Below are positions 12,801-23,700 of a stretch of 64,000 nt of DNA, piece by piece. Location: positions 11,469,001 to 11,533,000 of the forward strand of contig NC_068562.1 in NCBI RefSeq assembly GCF_022201045.2. The letters run 5' to 3'. The translations under genes were made by a program, and so were the position numbers. A model generated the notes under the pieces. It was not told the origin of the DNA, searched no databases, and was given only the letters and a program-made list of their open reading frames with translations. This DNA is from Citrus sinensis (lineage: Eukaryota; Streptophyta; Magnoliopsida; Sapindales; Rutaceae). Each line of letters opens with the position of its first letter. The stretch's first letter is position 1.

Positions 12801-14044
12801 TCCCTCAAGTCTCTCTCAATGCATCTGTTAGCGATTTTACTGATGAACATGGCGGCTGGAGATGGTCGAACTTTGAGCTCTTGTTGCCCCCTTTTATTCT
12901 TCTGCAGATTGCTTCGATCATGCCTCCTACTCCGCATCTTGGACCTGACAGACTTTATTGGTGTTTTAATCCAAGAGGGTTGTTCACTGTTCGATCTGCT
13001 TATGAGTCTCTTTACCATCATAACTTGGATGCTCAAGATAAAGTATGGAACTTGCCATGGTCTTAGAAAGGACCCCAATCTATAAAGCTCTTTATTTGGC
13101 AGATTTTGCATGGCAAATTGAAGACTTACCGTGAGCTCAATAGGCGTAATATTCCCGTTTCGGATGTTTGTGTTAGGTGTGGGATTTCGGCTGAGGACAT
13201 TCTTCATGCTGTGAGAGATTGTCGATGCATTAAGAATCTATGGCTTCATCTTGTTCCAGCTCGTCACCATCTCTCTTTTTTCCAATCTAACTTACGTGCA
13301 TGGATGGCTGCCAACATGCAAAACAAGTGGAAAATTGATTCTGAGCTTCCTTGGGATTGTATTTTTGGAGTGGCTATTTGGAGGTTATGGTTTTGGCGGA
13401 ATCATTTTATTATGGCTGGAAATTTGGTAGATAGCAAGACAATATACTTGGATATTATGGCCAGAGCTAGTGAGATCCATAGAATTAATAACTCTCATCT
13501 TAGCCAACAACCAAGGCGTAAGGAGATTTTTATTAGTTGGTTGCCTCCTCCATGGCCATGGTGTAAGTTGAACACATATGGATCCTATAGAAATACAGGA
13601 GAAGCTGGAGCGGGTGGGGTAATTCGTGATTCTTTTGGTAACTGGATCTCAGGTTTTAGTATGAATATTGGGGAAAGCTCAGTGATTATGGCCGAACTCT
13701 GGGGACTGTATCAAGGATTATCCATTGCCTGGAATGTTGGCATCAGACATCTTTTGGTGGAAGTAGACAGCCTCTGTGTAACTCAGATGATATTTCAGCA
13801 AGTGGTCGTGCCTAATGTTTTCTATGCTTTAGTGGTGGCAATTCGTGATTTCTTAAGTAGGAATTGGCAGATGTCTATCTCTCATATCTACCGTGAAGCA
13901 AACTCAGCTGCATATTTCATGGCAAATATGGCTCACTTAGTACCGCATGGTTTACATTTATTCTCTAACCCGCCTGTGGGTATTTATTCTATTATTTCGC
14001 AAGATATGTTTGGGGTTTGTCAACCCGGCCTTGTTCCTGTCTAG
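9874..14044 (+). pseudogene. LINE ORF2 (endonuclease, reverse transcriptase, RNase H), disrupted
   Basis: Domains in order: APE-type endonuclease (LFWNVQGA at about 9951, GPWLIRGDFNSIL, RLDRVVCNNDW, SDHRPI); reverse transcriptase (KPLKAPGIDGLQAIF, VDLEKAYDRLNW, and FVDDLLLFAE at about 11972 in the place of the usual (Y/F)ADD box); zf-RVT (CVRCGISAEDILHAVRDC); C-terminal RNase H. In the RNase H the first catalytic Asp is Tyr (NTYGS for NTDGS) and the last is also Tyr (SAAYF for SAADF), while AELWGL and VEVDS remain. Stops near 10429, 10762, 11840, 11927, 12416 and 13064 and a frameshift in an A run near 11020 inactivate it. Confidence 0.85.
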
Positions 14045-14233
14045 CTCGTCTTAAAGAGCCCTTTTTAATAAAAAAAAAAGAATTATAAGGATAAAGACTC
14101 TCTCCACATGCGCGTGCGCAGGGGGGGTGCAAATCCAAGACTGATTTGGTTGAACTCGTATGCGAATGTAACAGCTTCAACAATTATTGTAGCTGTTCAC
14201 GTTTTTTTTAATTCAATTTTGAAATAAATTCGT

Positions 14234-14386
14234 TGAATTGATTTAGCTGTTATAACAATTAAATAAAACATATTGAATTCGGAAATTCAATACAAAGTAG
14301 CTGTATTCATTGAATTGATTTGGCTGTTATAACAATTAAATAAAACATATTGAATTCAGAAATTCAATACAAAGTAGTTGTTACAT
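14234..14386. repeat. 77-bp tandem duplication inside the solo LTR
   Basis: Two copies starting TGAATTGATTT at 14234 and 14311, both running through AACAATTAAATAAAACATAT and AATTCAATACAAAGTAG with a few substitutions. It lies just upstream of the TATAAAAAGG box, the place where LTR enhancers are often duplicated; that role is inference. Confidence 0.8.
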
Positions 14387-14716
14387 CCTCACATGAGTAT
14401 AAAAAGGCGCCTCCTCTTCTGTTTTTTCTGATCGAGTTTGCTGTTGTTGTGGTTCGCCGGAATTACATGTCCGTGCTTGACCGGAAATTCGTGCCCGTTG
14501 TATCCTGGGAAACAGATACCAACAGACCTAAAGCACGACAAAGAGGTGGTAAATCTGTTTTAAGGAAACTGTTCTGTGCAGGCCTCTGGTTTTTATTTCT
14601 GTTTCGGTTTCCTTCCTCTTTTGTTCTTCATTTGTTGTTTCCGATTGCTAGTTTACATTATTGTTTAAATTACCTACTATTTAAATTGTTATCTCACTGT
14701 GTGTATTTTTCTAACA

Positions 14717-15078
14717 TATATACCTTCTCCTCCATACCTGATAATTTAGATGCTGATGTTCTCAAGACCCAAAGAGCATTTTCCCATTCTTGAAGTGTCT
14801 TTTTTGAAGTCGTGGCTCGGCCAATGGTAATTAGTGCAAGTGGCAACCCACCACACTCTCTTGCCACAACCTCGGCCACTTCAGGAATTCCAGCGTGACT
14901 TCTAAGAGTAGCTTTTCTGACTTTGCCTAGAAACAATCTCCAGGCTTTGTCATGCTCCAAACACTTAACTTCAATCATCTCATCAGCTTCCATTTCCCCG
15001 CAAACATCAAGAGAACGAGTTGTGAAGACTATTTTGGACGCAGTATCTAGGCTTTGAAGAGGGACACCCAATTGTATT
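14717..15078 (-). pseudogene. NBS-LRR pseudogene, fragment 2 (NB-ARC middle)
   Basis: Encodes GVPLQSLDTASKIVFTTRS (RNBS-B), RNBS-C-like text MIEVKCLEHDKAWRLF, the GLPLA motif in ECGGLPLALITIGRA and the following WENALWVLRTSASKLSGMEEKVY. The left side stops where the solo LTR starts (14716) and the right side where the Copia 5' LTR starts (15079). Reading continues into fragment 3 at RFKFSYDNL and comes from fragment 1 at KPIDLT. Confidence 0.9.
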
Positions 15079-15346
15079 TGTTAAGATAATAGAATTAGTT
15101 AAGATGGTTTAGTTAGTTAAGCTTAGTTATTAGCTTAGTTAATTTGATTAAGTAAGTTTGTTATGACTGCTGACTTGGCAGATGAGCTGGAGGAAGTTTG
15201 TAGAAGATTCGAGACACATGTATAAATACATTCTTGTAAACCATTCGAATAAATTCAATGATTCATATTCATTTTCTTTTGTTATCTTTCCTCTGTTTTT
15301 CTCTGTAATTTTCTTAGAAACCAAACAAACACTTTACAAATTAACA
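15079..15346 (+). repeat. 5' LTR of the Copia element
   Basis: 268 bp, TGTTAAGATAATAG...AAATTAACA. It lacks about 30 bp present in the 3' LTR (after GAGGAAGTTTGT) and otherwise differs at roughly nine positions by eye. A TATAAATACA box lies at about 15222. Confidence 0.92.
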
Positions 15347-15360
15347 TGGTATTAGAGCTC
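15347..15360 (+). other. Primer-binding site (tRNA-Met type)
   Basis: TGGTATTAGAGCTC directly follows the 5' LTR. It matches the common Copia site TGGTATCAGAGC, complementary to the initiator tRNA-Met 3' end, with one C to T change. Confidence 0.85.
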
Positions 15361-15374
15361 AACTAAAAGCAAAA

Positions 15375-16440
15375 ATGGCATCTCTAAGCTCAAATTCAAA
15401 CACAACAATCTTTGTTTCTTCATTTACTTTCACTTCCCCTATTAAGATCGATGGTTCGAACTACACAATTTGGAAATCTCATATTCTCTCTTCAGTGCGT
15501 GTAAATGGTCTTGAAGATCATCTTGATAGCTCCAAATAATGTCCAAATCAATTTCTTCAAAGTGAATTTGAAAACTCTAAAGTTGAAACTCAAACAAATC
15601 CAGCATTCACTACTTGGAAAAGGAAGGATCAAATGTTGCTGAGTTGGATGTTGTCTTCCATAAATCTTGAGATTCTCAGTATTGAGGTAAACTCTGAAAC
15701 TTCACTTGAACTCTGGACTAGTCTTGAACAACAATTTGGATCTGAAACTTTTGCTAAAAAAGGTTCACCTCAAGGTGATGCTTAATAATCTTAGAAAAGG
15801 TTCAATGTCTATGACTGAATTCTTTGGAAAGTTGAAAACAATAACTAATGATTTGGCCATTGCTGGAAGTCCTGTTAGCTCTCTGGATTTTATCACACAT
15901 CTGATCTCTAGACTAGGTCAACCATATTATCCAGTGGTTGTGTATATTGAAGCAAATCTTGCAAAAATGACTATTAATTAAGCCTACTCTATGCTTTTGA
16001 CTCATGAAGCTAGATTAGAAGCACATCAGTCAAGTGCTAGCAAGGAAACTAAACTGAACTATGCAGCTAATGTTGCTCAAACTAGAACCAATACTAAATT
16101 TGGAGGACAGTATAATGCTAACTAGATTAAGAATGCCAATAATAATAATGGTGGCAGTGGAGCTTTTGGCAGAGGCTTTTCACATGGCCGAGGAAGAGGA
16201 AGAGGAAATTGGAATGGTATCTGGAATAATAATGCACAATCTGGAAATTATCAAGGTAGAAGTGAATATGGTGTTAATAATGCTAATAACTTTGGTACTA
16301 ACAATGGTAATTTTAGTGGTAATAATGGCTTCACTAATGGAAAAGGTGTTTTAGATCCAAATGGAGCTGCTGTAATTTGTCAAATCTACTTTAAGCCAAA
16401 ACATTGTGCAGCTGAATGTAAGAACAGGTTCAACAAAGAA
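15375..16440 (+). pseudogene. Copia gag remnant
   Basis: Starts MASLSSNSNTTIFVSSFTFT and continues IKIDGSNYTIWKSHILSSV, the usual Copia gag opening. A TAA near 15537 and later stops and frameshifts break it. UBN2-type text (LRKGSMSMTEFFGKLKTI) follows, then a glycine/asparagine-rich stretch and a zinc knuckle at about 16376-16420 read CQIYFKPKHCAAEC, in which the second cysteine is tyrosine. The product would package element RNA if intact. Confidence 0.82.
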
Positions 16441-16499
16441 TTTGTGCCTTATTATAATCCATATTTAGGCTATAGTTCATATCAGAATCCTGGACCAAG

Positions 16500-19400
16500 A
16501 GCTTCCTATCTAAATGCAGCACCAAAAGCTGTTTTCCTAACAACTTGTGAATGTGACATGGCTGACCAAGGCTGGTATGTTGACAGTGGGGCAACACATC
16601 AACAATCTAAAGAACTTGAACCTTAGAAGGGAATATTCAGGTAATCAGTTACTGCATGTTGGTAATGGCCAAGGTTTGCATGTTACATACATTGTATATA
16701 CTTGTCTTTCAACATCCTGTGATTCATTTATGCATTTACAAGATATTTTGTGTGTACCTCATCTCACTAAAAATCTCATAAGCATTTTCAAATTGCTTGA
16801 AGATAACAATTTAGTCATTGAGTTTGTTGCCAAATGCCAATACATGTTTTATGAAGGACAAGAAGAGGGGAGTGCATCTGGCTGAAAGTATTGCTAGATG
16901 AGGACTATATAAGTTGCCGTCCAAGGATGATTTTCTCTCAAGTTCATGTGTCACCAACAATATTCCTAGTTCTATGCTTTCTGTTTTAAACCAGTCAGCT
17001 TGTAAATTTTTTTGTTTGTCTTTGAATAAAGCTTGTACTCAAACAAGTAATTCTCAAAGTCGTAAAAATACTGTCAACACAGTGATGTCTGCCAATGTGT
17101 TACACCAAAGATTTGGTCATCCTAATAACACATGTATTGAAAAGCATATTATCTTCCCTTGCACTTCATTATCCTATATCTGTTCCTGATTTTTGTGATG
17201 CTTGCCAATATGGTAAAATGCATCAACTTCCGTTCTACTTCACATGCATCAAAACAAAAGCTCATTTAGAACTTGTACATACTGATATTTGGGGTCCAAC
17301 ATCTATACCATCACTACATGGATATAGATACTACATTAGTTTTGTAGATAATTACAGCAGGTACCGCTAGATTTTTCCTTTAACCCTTAAGTTAGAAGCT
17401 TTAGATACATTCAAGTATTTCAAAACCTTAGTTGAAAAACAACTTGGTTTTTCTTTGAAGTCTTTACAGTCTAACTAGGGAGGGGAGTGTAGAAGTTTTG
17501 AACAATTTCTTGAGGCAGAAGGGATACACTTTAGACATAGTTGTCTTCACATGCATCACCAAAATAGTATGGTTGAGAGAAAGCATAGGCATATTGTAGA
17601 AACTGGGTTAAAACTTCTTGCTCAAGCCAAAATGCCTTTATCTTTTTTGTGGGAATCATTTCATACATCTTCCTTTCTCATTAACAGAATGCCAACACCA
17701 ATGTTGAATAATGTTTCCCCTTATGCAAAACTTCATGGCAGATTACCAGATTATAAGTTCCTTAGAACATTTGGTTGCTCTTGTTTTCTTCTTCTCAGAC
17801 CTTATAATAAACATAAACTCAATTTTCACACACAAAAATGCTTAATGATTGGCTATAGTTCTATACACAAGGGATATAAATGTCTTGATTCCATTGGTAA
17901 AACATACATTGATGGACATGTTCAGTTCAATTAATCAGAATTCCCTTATTTTGAACTCTTTCCTACAAAGCCTGATTCATAAATATCCTTAGTCCAACCA
18001 AATCAAGTTTTCTTTTCAAATATTCCAATTACAGAAGTCATTTAAGACAACAACAATGCACAATCCTCTGTTATTCCCTCATCTCCAGATGCAGGACCTG
18101 ATTCAAGTCATTCCCATACACCTTCAGCATATCTATCTCTAAGACATTAATCACAAAATTCATCACCATGCATACAAGATCATCAACTAGTACAGGCACC
18201 ACCAGTTCAGAATATTCATCCCATGACTACCAGATCAAAAGCTGGTTTGTTTAAGCCCAAGACATACTTAACAGTGCTCAAGAACTTAAACCTTCATCTG
18301 TTAAAGCAACTTTAACAGACCCTAAATGGCAACAAGTTATGCAAGCGGAATTTAATGCACTACAAAAGAATGAAACCTGGGTTCTTATTCCTCCAAAAAC
18401 AGTTGGGAAGATTGTTGGAAACAAATGGGTATTCAAAGTTAAATATAACCCTTATGGTAGCATATCAAAGTACAAAGTAAGATTAGTTGCAAAGGGGTTT
18501 CATCAGACACAAAGTGTGGATTTTTTAAAAACAGTTAGTCCAGTTTGTAAAGCCCTACACAATCAGAATAATTTTGAGTCTTGTTGTCATGAATCACTGG
18601 ACAATTAAGCAGCTAGATATCAATAATGCCTTCCTTAATAGCATTCTTACATAAGATGTTTTTATGCATCAACCTGAGGGTTTTATTCATCCTCAGTTTC
18701 CAACTCATGTCTGCAAACTCACCAAGGCATTTATGGCCTTAAATAGGCACTAAGAGCCTGATATGACAGGCTGAAAGCTTCCTCAATTCAGTGGGGTTTT
18801 GTGACATCTAAATCGGATACCTCATTGTTTATTCATCACGTGGCAGGAGAAATCATTGGAGTACTCATCTATGTAGATGATATCTTGATCACTGGCTAAA
18901 ATCCTTACTTGGTAGAGAAGGTTATACATCAGTTGGGTGCAGAGTTTGCCTTGAAAGATCTTGGGGAATTCAATTACTTTCTTGGTCTTGAGGTAACCCC
19001 AACTGTTAAAAGACTGCACCCATCACAAACTAAGTACATTGGTGATCTGCTCAAGAAAGCTCAAATGGTGAATTGTAAGGGCTGTCCAACCCCAATGAGC
19101 TCAACAGAAAAGTTAGTCAAAGACAAGGGAGCAGCTTTTGAAAACCCCTCTTTATATAGAAGTCTGGTTGGCTCATTGCAATATGTTACACTAACAAGGC
19201 CTGAAATTGCCTTTACAGTGAATAAACTCAGCCAATTTATTTCTAATCCATCAGTATTTCATTGGCAAGCTTGCAAAAGGGTGCTGAGGTATCTACAACA
19301 TATAACAGATTAATGTTTACAATTTTACTCATCTGGATCACTTACCCTTACAACTTTCTCATATGCTGATTGGGGAAATCTGGATGATAGGAAGTCAGTA

Positions 19401-19815
19401 GGGGGATATTGTGTTTACTTAGGCAATAACTTGATATCGTGGTCTTCTAAAAAACAACATATAGTATCTAAAAGCATAGCTGAATCAGAATACAGAGTAT
19501 CGGCTTTAACAACATCTGAGGTATTATGGATCACTTATCTTTTTAAAGAATTGAAGGTGTCTTTGCTGCAGTCTCTAATTCTCTACTGTGATAACAAAAG
19601 TGCAGAAGCCCTCGCTAGCAATCCTAAATATCATTCCAAGACTAAACACATTGAGCATGATTTACATTTCATTCGAGAGCATGTATCTAGAAAGGAGCTG
19701 TAGATTAATCATGTTCCAAGTTGTGATCAGGTAGCAGATATTCTTACTAAACCATTAGCATTTGATCAGTTTCATTATCTACAGCCCAAGCTTAATGTTC
19801 TTCCCAGACCTTGAG
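16500..19815 (+). pseudogene. Copia pol remnant (protease, integrase, RT, RNase H)
   Basis: Protease motif WYVDSGATH at about 16573; GAG-pre-integrase LHQRFGHPN at about 17100; integrase LVHTDIWGP and MVERKHRHIVETGL, with the middle acidic SDNGG region read SN-stop-GG; RT VGNKWVFKVKYNPYGSISKY, later LIYVDDILITG at about 18865; RNase H LYCDNKSAEALASNPKYHSK at about 19580. Many stops across the region; not functional. Confidence 0.87.
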
Positions 19816-19826
19816 CTTGAGGGGGT
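19813..19826 (+). other. Polypurine tract of the Copia element
   Basis: GAGCTTGAGGGGGT lies directly before the 3' LTR, the position where plus-strand synthesis is primed. Confidence 0.75.
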
Positions 19827-20124
19827 TGTTAAGATAATAGAATTAGTTAAGATGGTTTAGTTAGTTAAGCTTAGTTATTAGCTTAGTTAATTTGATTAAG
19901 TAAGTTTGTTATGACTACTAACTTGGCAGCTGAGCTGGAGGAAGTTTGTTATGCTGTTAGCTCATCACAAGCAGCATGTAGAAGATTCGAGACACATGTA
20001 TAAATACATTCTTGTAAACCATTCGAATTAATTCAATGATTCAGATTCATTTTCTCTTGTTATATTTTCTTTGTTTTTCTCTGTAATTTTCTTAGAAACC
20101 AAACAAACACTTTACAAATTAACA
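19827..20124 (+). repeat. 3' LTR of the Copia element
   Basis: 298 bp, TGTTAAGATAATAG...AAATTAACA. Carries about 30 bp (TATGCTGTTAGCTCATCACA and the next bases) missing from the 5' LTR between two TTTGT/ATGT-like short matches. Confidence 0.92.
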
Positions 20125-20338
20125 CTGTTAAATCAATGGGCTTCCATATATCATCCAATAATAATGCGAACTTCTTTTGGCTAAGATGGTGGAGATGTCC
20201 AAAGCCTTGTGTTCAACGCTTTTACTCTTCCATGAGTTGTCTGACAAGCCTATTCTTTCTCCAATGTCGTTTTGAATCTGCTTCAGATTTGGTTCTTTAG
20301 ACACGACCGTCCAGATGACAACATGAAAATTTTTAATT
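20125..20338 (-). pseudogene. NBS-LRR pseudogene, fragment 1 (NB-ARC start, 5' truncated)
   Basis: Encodes NFHVVIWTVVSKEPNLKQIQ (RNBS-A), then NDIGERIGLSDNSWK, and, after a one-base frame change, the kinase-2 motif LLLDDIWKPIDLT, ending at the Copia boundary. The coiled coil and P-loop (GxGGVGKTT) that should come before are not found to the right of 20338, so the gene is 5' truncated and dead independently of the insertions. Confidence 0.85.
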
Positions 20339-20740
20339 GGGAAAGAAACTATTCTTAAAGGATTCGATCATACCCTCAATTTAGTGAAGGCATGAGTTCA
20401 CCACTAGGACAAAGATCTTTAAACATTTATACGCCTATCCTATATAAAGATTGAGTTAGGCTATTTTAACTCATTTTTTTTCTTAAAATTTTGACATAAA
20501 TTTCGACCCCCCATGCATGTCCTGCAATCAGACGGTAGATATCATGTAAATTGACCATCCGGTAATTGTTTATCTTCATTATGAATGACAGTGCATAAGT
20601 ACATGCAAGTAACTATATTAAAGTTTACTTGACTGATCACAGATATAAAAATCACGGTTCTCCTATCCCATTCATCAAGAAAATTTTATCTTCCTTACGG
20701 CTTGTCACATTGTGCGTATAGTATCTTAAAATTTAATCAT
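20339..20740. other. Spacer between NBS-LRR relic and PG2 stop codon
   Basis: No coding text seen. The right part is probably the PG2 3' UTR and terminator. Confidence 0.4.
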
Positions 20741-23700
20741 CTAGAAACAGCACTTAGGTTGATCGTTTCCTTTGGACTGGCCATTAGCATTATTGCAACT
20801 GGAAATGACTCGCTGTCCTGGATTTGCTGGTTTCAGTTGAATCGTGTCCACTATGATATTGGTACAAGGAGAGCTGCTGCTGCAATTGAGGTTGATTGCC
20901 ACTTCGGTCTTCGATGTTCCGAATGACTGAGCATAAAGAGCGTCATCTATATGAACCCCAGTGTCCTTTAACATAAGAAAAAAAAAATTACACGTATCAA
21001 TATCATATATATTTATGTGTGTAAACTAATTCAAAACATATATAGAAATCGGAATATTTAATTGGAGACAAAAATGTTTTACTATGTTGGATGTAGAGTC
21101 AAATATTTTCTAATGCAACGTCCTATTTTTTAAATAATAACGCTACACATCCCAAAACTTTTATTCCAAAAAACTATCCTAAATAAAGTGGCATTCATTA
21201 ATTGATTAGTTAGATAATATAATTAATTCATTTATCAACCATTCAATAAATAATACATTATTTAAGATGAAATTTAGGATAAAAAATTTAGAATATCTAC
21301 CATTATTCTTTTTCAAAATGCGTATATGCACTAGCTAGTTATCAATAATTAGCTCAAATCCGTGGTTTATAAAAGTGCGAAATTTCGCACCTCATGAGAA
21401 CGACAGTAAGAGATGATAAAAGTTTCAAATCAAGCAAAATGTGAACAAGACTTAATTGTATCTATAACTAAGGAATAATTCTACGTCAATTCTTTAAAAA
21501 TATTTTTTGAAGGGCTAGTTTTGTCTTTACCGTTTCCTTGCAGGAATCTGCAACATCACAGTAGTGCTGATCGATAATGATCGGATTTTCCACATCTGTG
21601 AAGTTTAAATTTGAGAACACGATGTGCTTTACTGTGCCTTTTCCGACCTACAAAATCCAAATAAATAAAGTGTAATTTAATATAACACCATTTTTTACAT
21701 TTCTGATACTCAGGGAGATTGTAAATTTAATTCCGGAATCTAATTACGCTAAAATTATTTATATAGAAAAAATGAATGTAATTCTGAATGTAATAATTAT
21801 ACCTGCCATGTTTTTATCCTTGCCCCATTCGTTGTCCCCTTGAAATTAATATTCGACACAGTAATATTTTCAACGTGTACCTCACCCCCATCCTTGCCTA
21901 AGCTTCCAATGCTAGGACCAACACAGAATCATACAAATCACTGATTATGGCTTTACTCCAAGAATTTTCACACTTATGATTGCCTTAACTTTTCTAATCA
22001 ATTTTTTAATTGACTTAAAAAATAATTATTTGAGTTAACTAAGAAACTTTTTAGAGCAACCGATTTTAAGATCTAGTGGATGAGAGAGACCGTGACAATG
22101 GAGCGAGAGACAAAAGCCGAAAATAATGCAAGTTAAAGCAGAGTTTGCACTTGAGACGGACTAAATCAACATAATATTTCGCTTTGATAGCATTAGAGAA
22201 ATTGATTAACCTAATAACTTAAGTTGATAGATACTCCAATAATAAATTTAAGACAAGTCTCAAAATTTGTTTAAAAAAAAGTGTTTTTTCTTATGCTGAT
22301 TTAACTCATAAAATTAATTTCTTACCTCACGCCATGACCAGGGCCACAATCAACTTGAGTAATATTAATGTTTGAAGTATTGTCTCCAATTGAAATACAA
22401 TCATCACCTAAAACAAAGCTCAACAAAAGCATCATGACTTGACTGGCAGGTAATATTTATTTAATTTCACTTTATGTTCAGCTGAATATTTATATAAATT
22501 AAGTACCATTACTGATATGTGCATTGTGGATATACACATTACTGGAAGCCTGAATATGAATCCCGTCAGTATTAGGGCTTGTTCCCGGAGCTTGTATGCT
22601 CAAGAATCCAAACTCCACTCCAATACATCCCATCACAGTGACATGAGTTTGGGGACTGTTGATGAAGTTCATGTTGTTCATACGAAGATTGTTACACCGA
22701 TCGAATTTGAGCACCTATATATACATGCACATCTAATAACAACTTGGCATGCAGAAACAATTGAAACACTAATTTGTACACATAAATTAAATAAGCAAAA
22801 AGCTTATTACTTACCGTTGGTGCAAGCTTGACACATCCCTGTTGAAATGTTAAACCATATGAATATTAGTTTATGAGAAATAAATGGTAAAAATAGCTTG
22901 AAATTATGATATTCTCCTGCTTTTTTTCACTCAAATATAGCAAATTTGGCTTTATACAACAATGTATATTTCTATGTAAACCTCTTTCTTATTAATTTTG
23001 CAAGAAATGTCCCACCAGGCCTTCCCACGTCCATCTATCGTACCGGAGCCGTCAATTTGCAGACTGTCTACGCTCTGAATATCGAACCATTTTGATTTAT
23101 CGTCTTCCTTCCATTCATTAGGACCGTTCGGTGCAATGATTGAACCTGATAGCTTTGTTGGGGGAAAAAATAGATTGATGAAGATACATCACTTAAATTA
23201 AATTTTAAGAAAAGAACTTATTGTATTCTTAGTAATAACCAAAAATCACTTGAATTGAAGAGTTTTCTTTGTGTTTTTTTTTCCTTCTCATGATGAAGAA
23301 CAACAACGTATTTAACAAAAGCAAAACATAATTTACGAACGATATTTTATGGTGTCAAATTAAGAGTGCACATCATGTATAATCAATTAATTCCACCAAG
23401 CTGGACATAAATATAGGGTAATTTAATTCAAGTATGTTTCAGTTTTAGCTTTCTATGTCTTTAATCTGCTTACCATAATAGTGATATCACTTGACTTGCA
23501 GGGACCGGTGAAGGTTATAGGATGCACCAAGAATGTTTTTCCCTTTGGAATAACCATTGTAGGTGACTTTGCTGTGGCACTGCATGTGTTATTCCATGCT
23601 TTTATGAAAGCCTATACAATTTCAAATTACAAATTATTAAGTCAGTTTTTTCGTTTATCACAGTCAGTATCTAGTTGTTTAAAGGAGACTCTGATAAACA

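Larger units (their letters stand above)
8100..14078 (+). mobile_element. Full-length, inactive LINE (L1 type) inside a solo LTR
   Basis: About 6-kb non-LTR retrotransposon with two ORFs and an A-rich tail (14067-14079). It is bounded by a 21-bp target duplication AGAATTATAAGGATAAA(A/G)ACT at 8079-8099 and 14079-14099, one mismatch by eye. ORF1 starts 82 bp inside the 5' boundary, so the element looks nearly full length. Multiple stops and frameshifts in both ORFs mean it cannot move itself. Confidence 0.88.
7799..14716 (+). mobile_element. Solo LTR (about 918 bp) split by a LINE
   Basis: Begins TGTTGAAAAAATAGC and ends TTTCTAACA, flanked by the 5-bp duplication TATAT at 7794-7798 and 14717-14721. 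Without the LINE (8100-14078) and its target duplication the element is about 301 + 617 bp. A TATAAAAAGG box at about 14399 indicates plus orientation. It contains a 77-bp tandem duplication (14234-14386). It separates fragments 2 and 3 of the resistance-gene relic. No second LTR or internal retroviral domain is seen. Confidence 0.75.
15079..20124 (+). mobile_element. Copia-type LTR retrotransposon, complete structure but decayed
   Basis: 5046 bp with both LTRs, a primer-binding site and a purine tract. Domain order gag, protease, integrase, RT, RNase H defines Ty1/Copia. Flanking 5-bp duplication is degenerate: read on the host-gene strand it is AACAG on one side and AATAC on the other, in keeping with an old insertion. 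The insertion lies between DLT and LGVPLQ codons of the NB-ARC domain of the resistance-gene relic. Confidence 0.9.
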
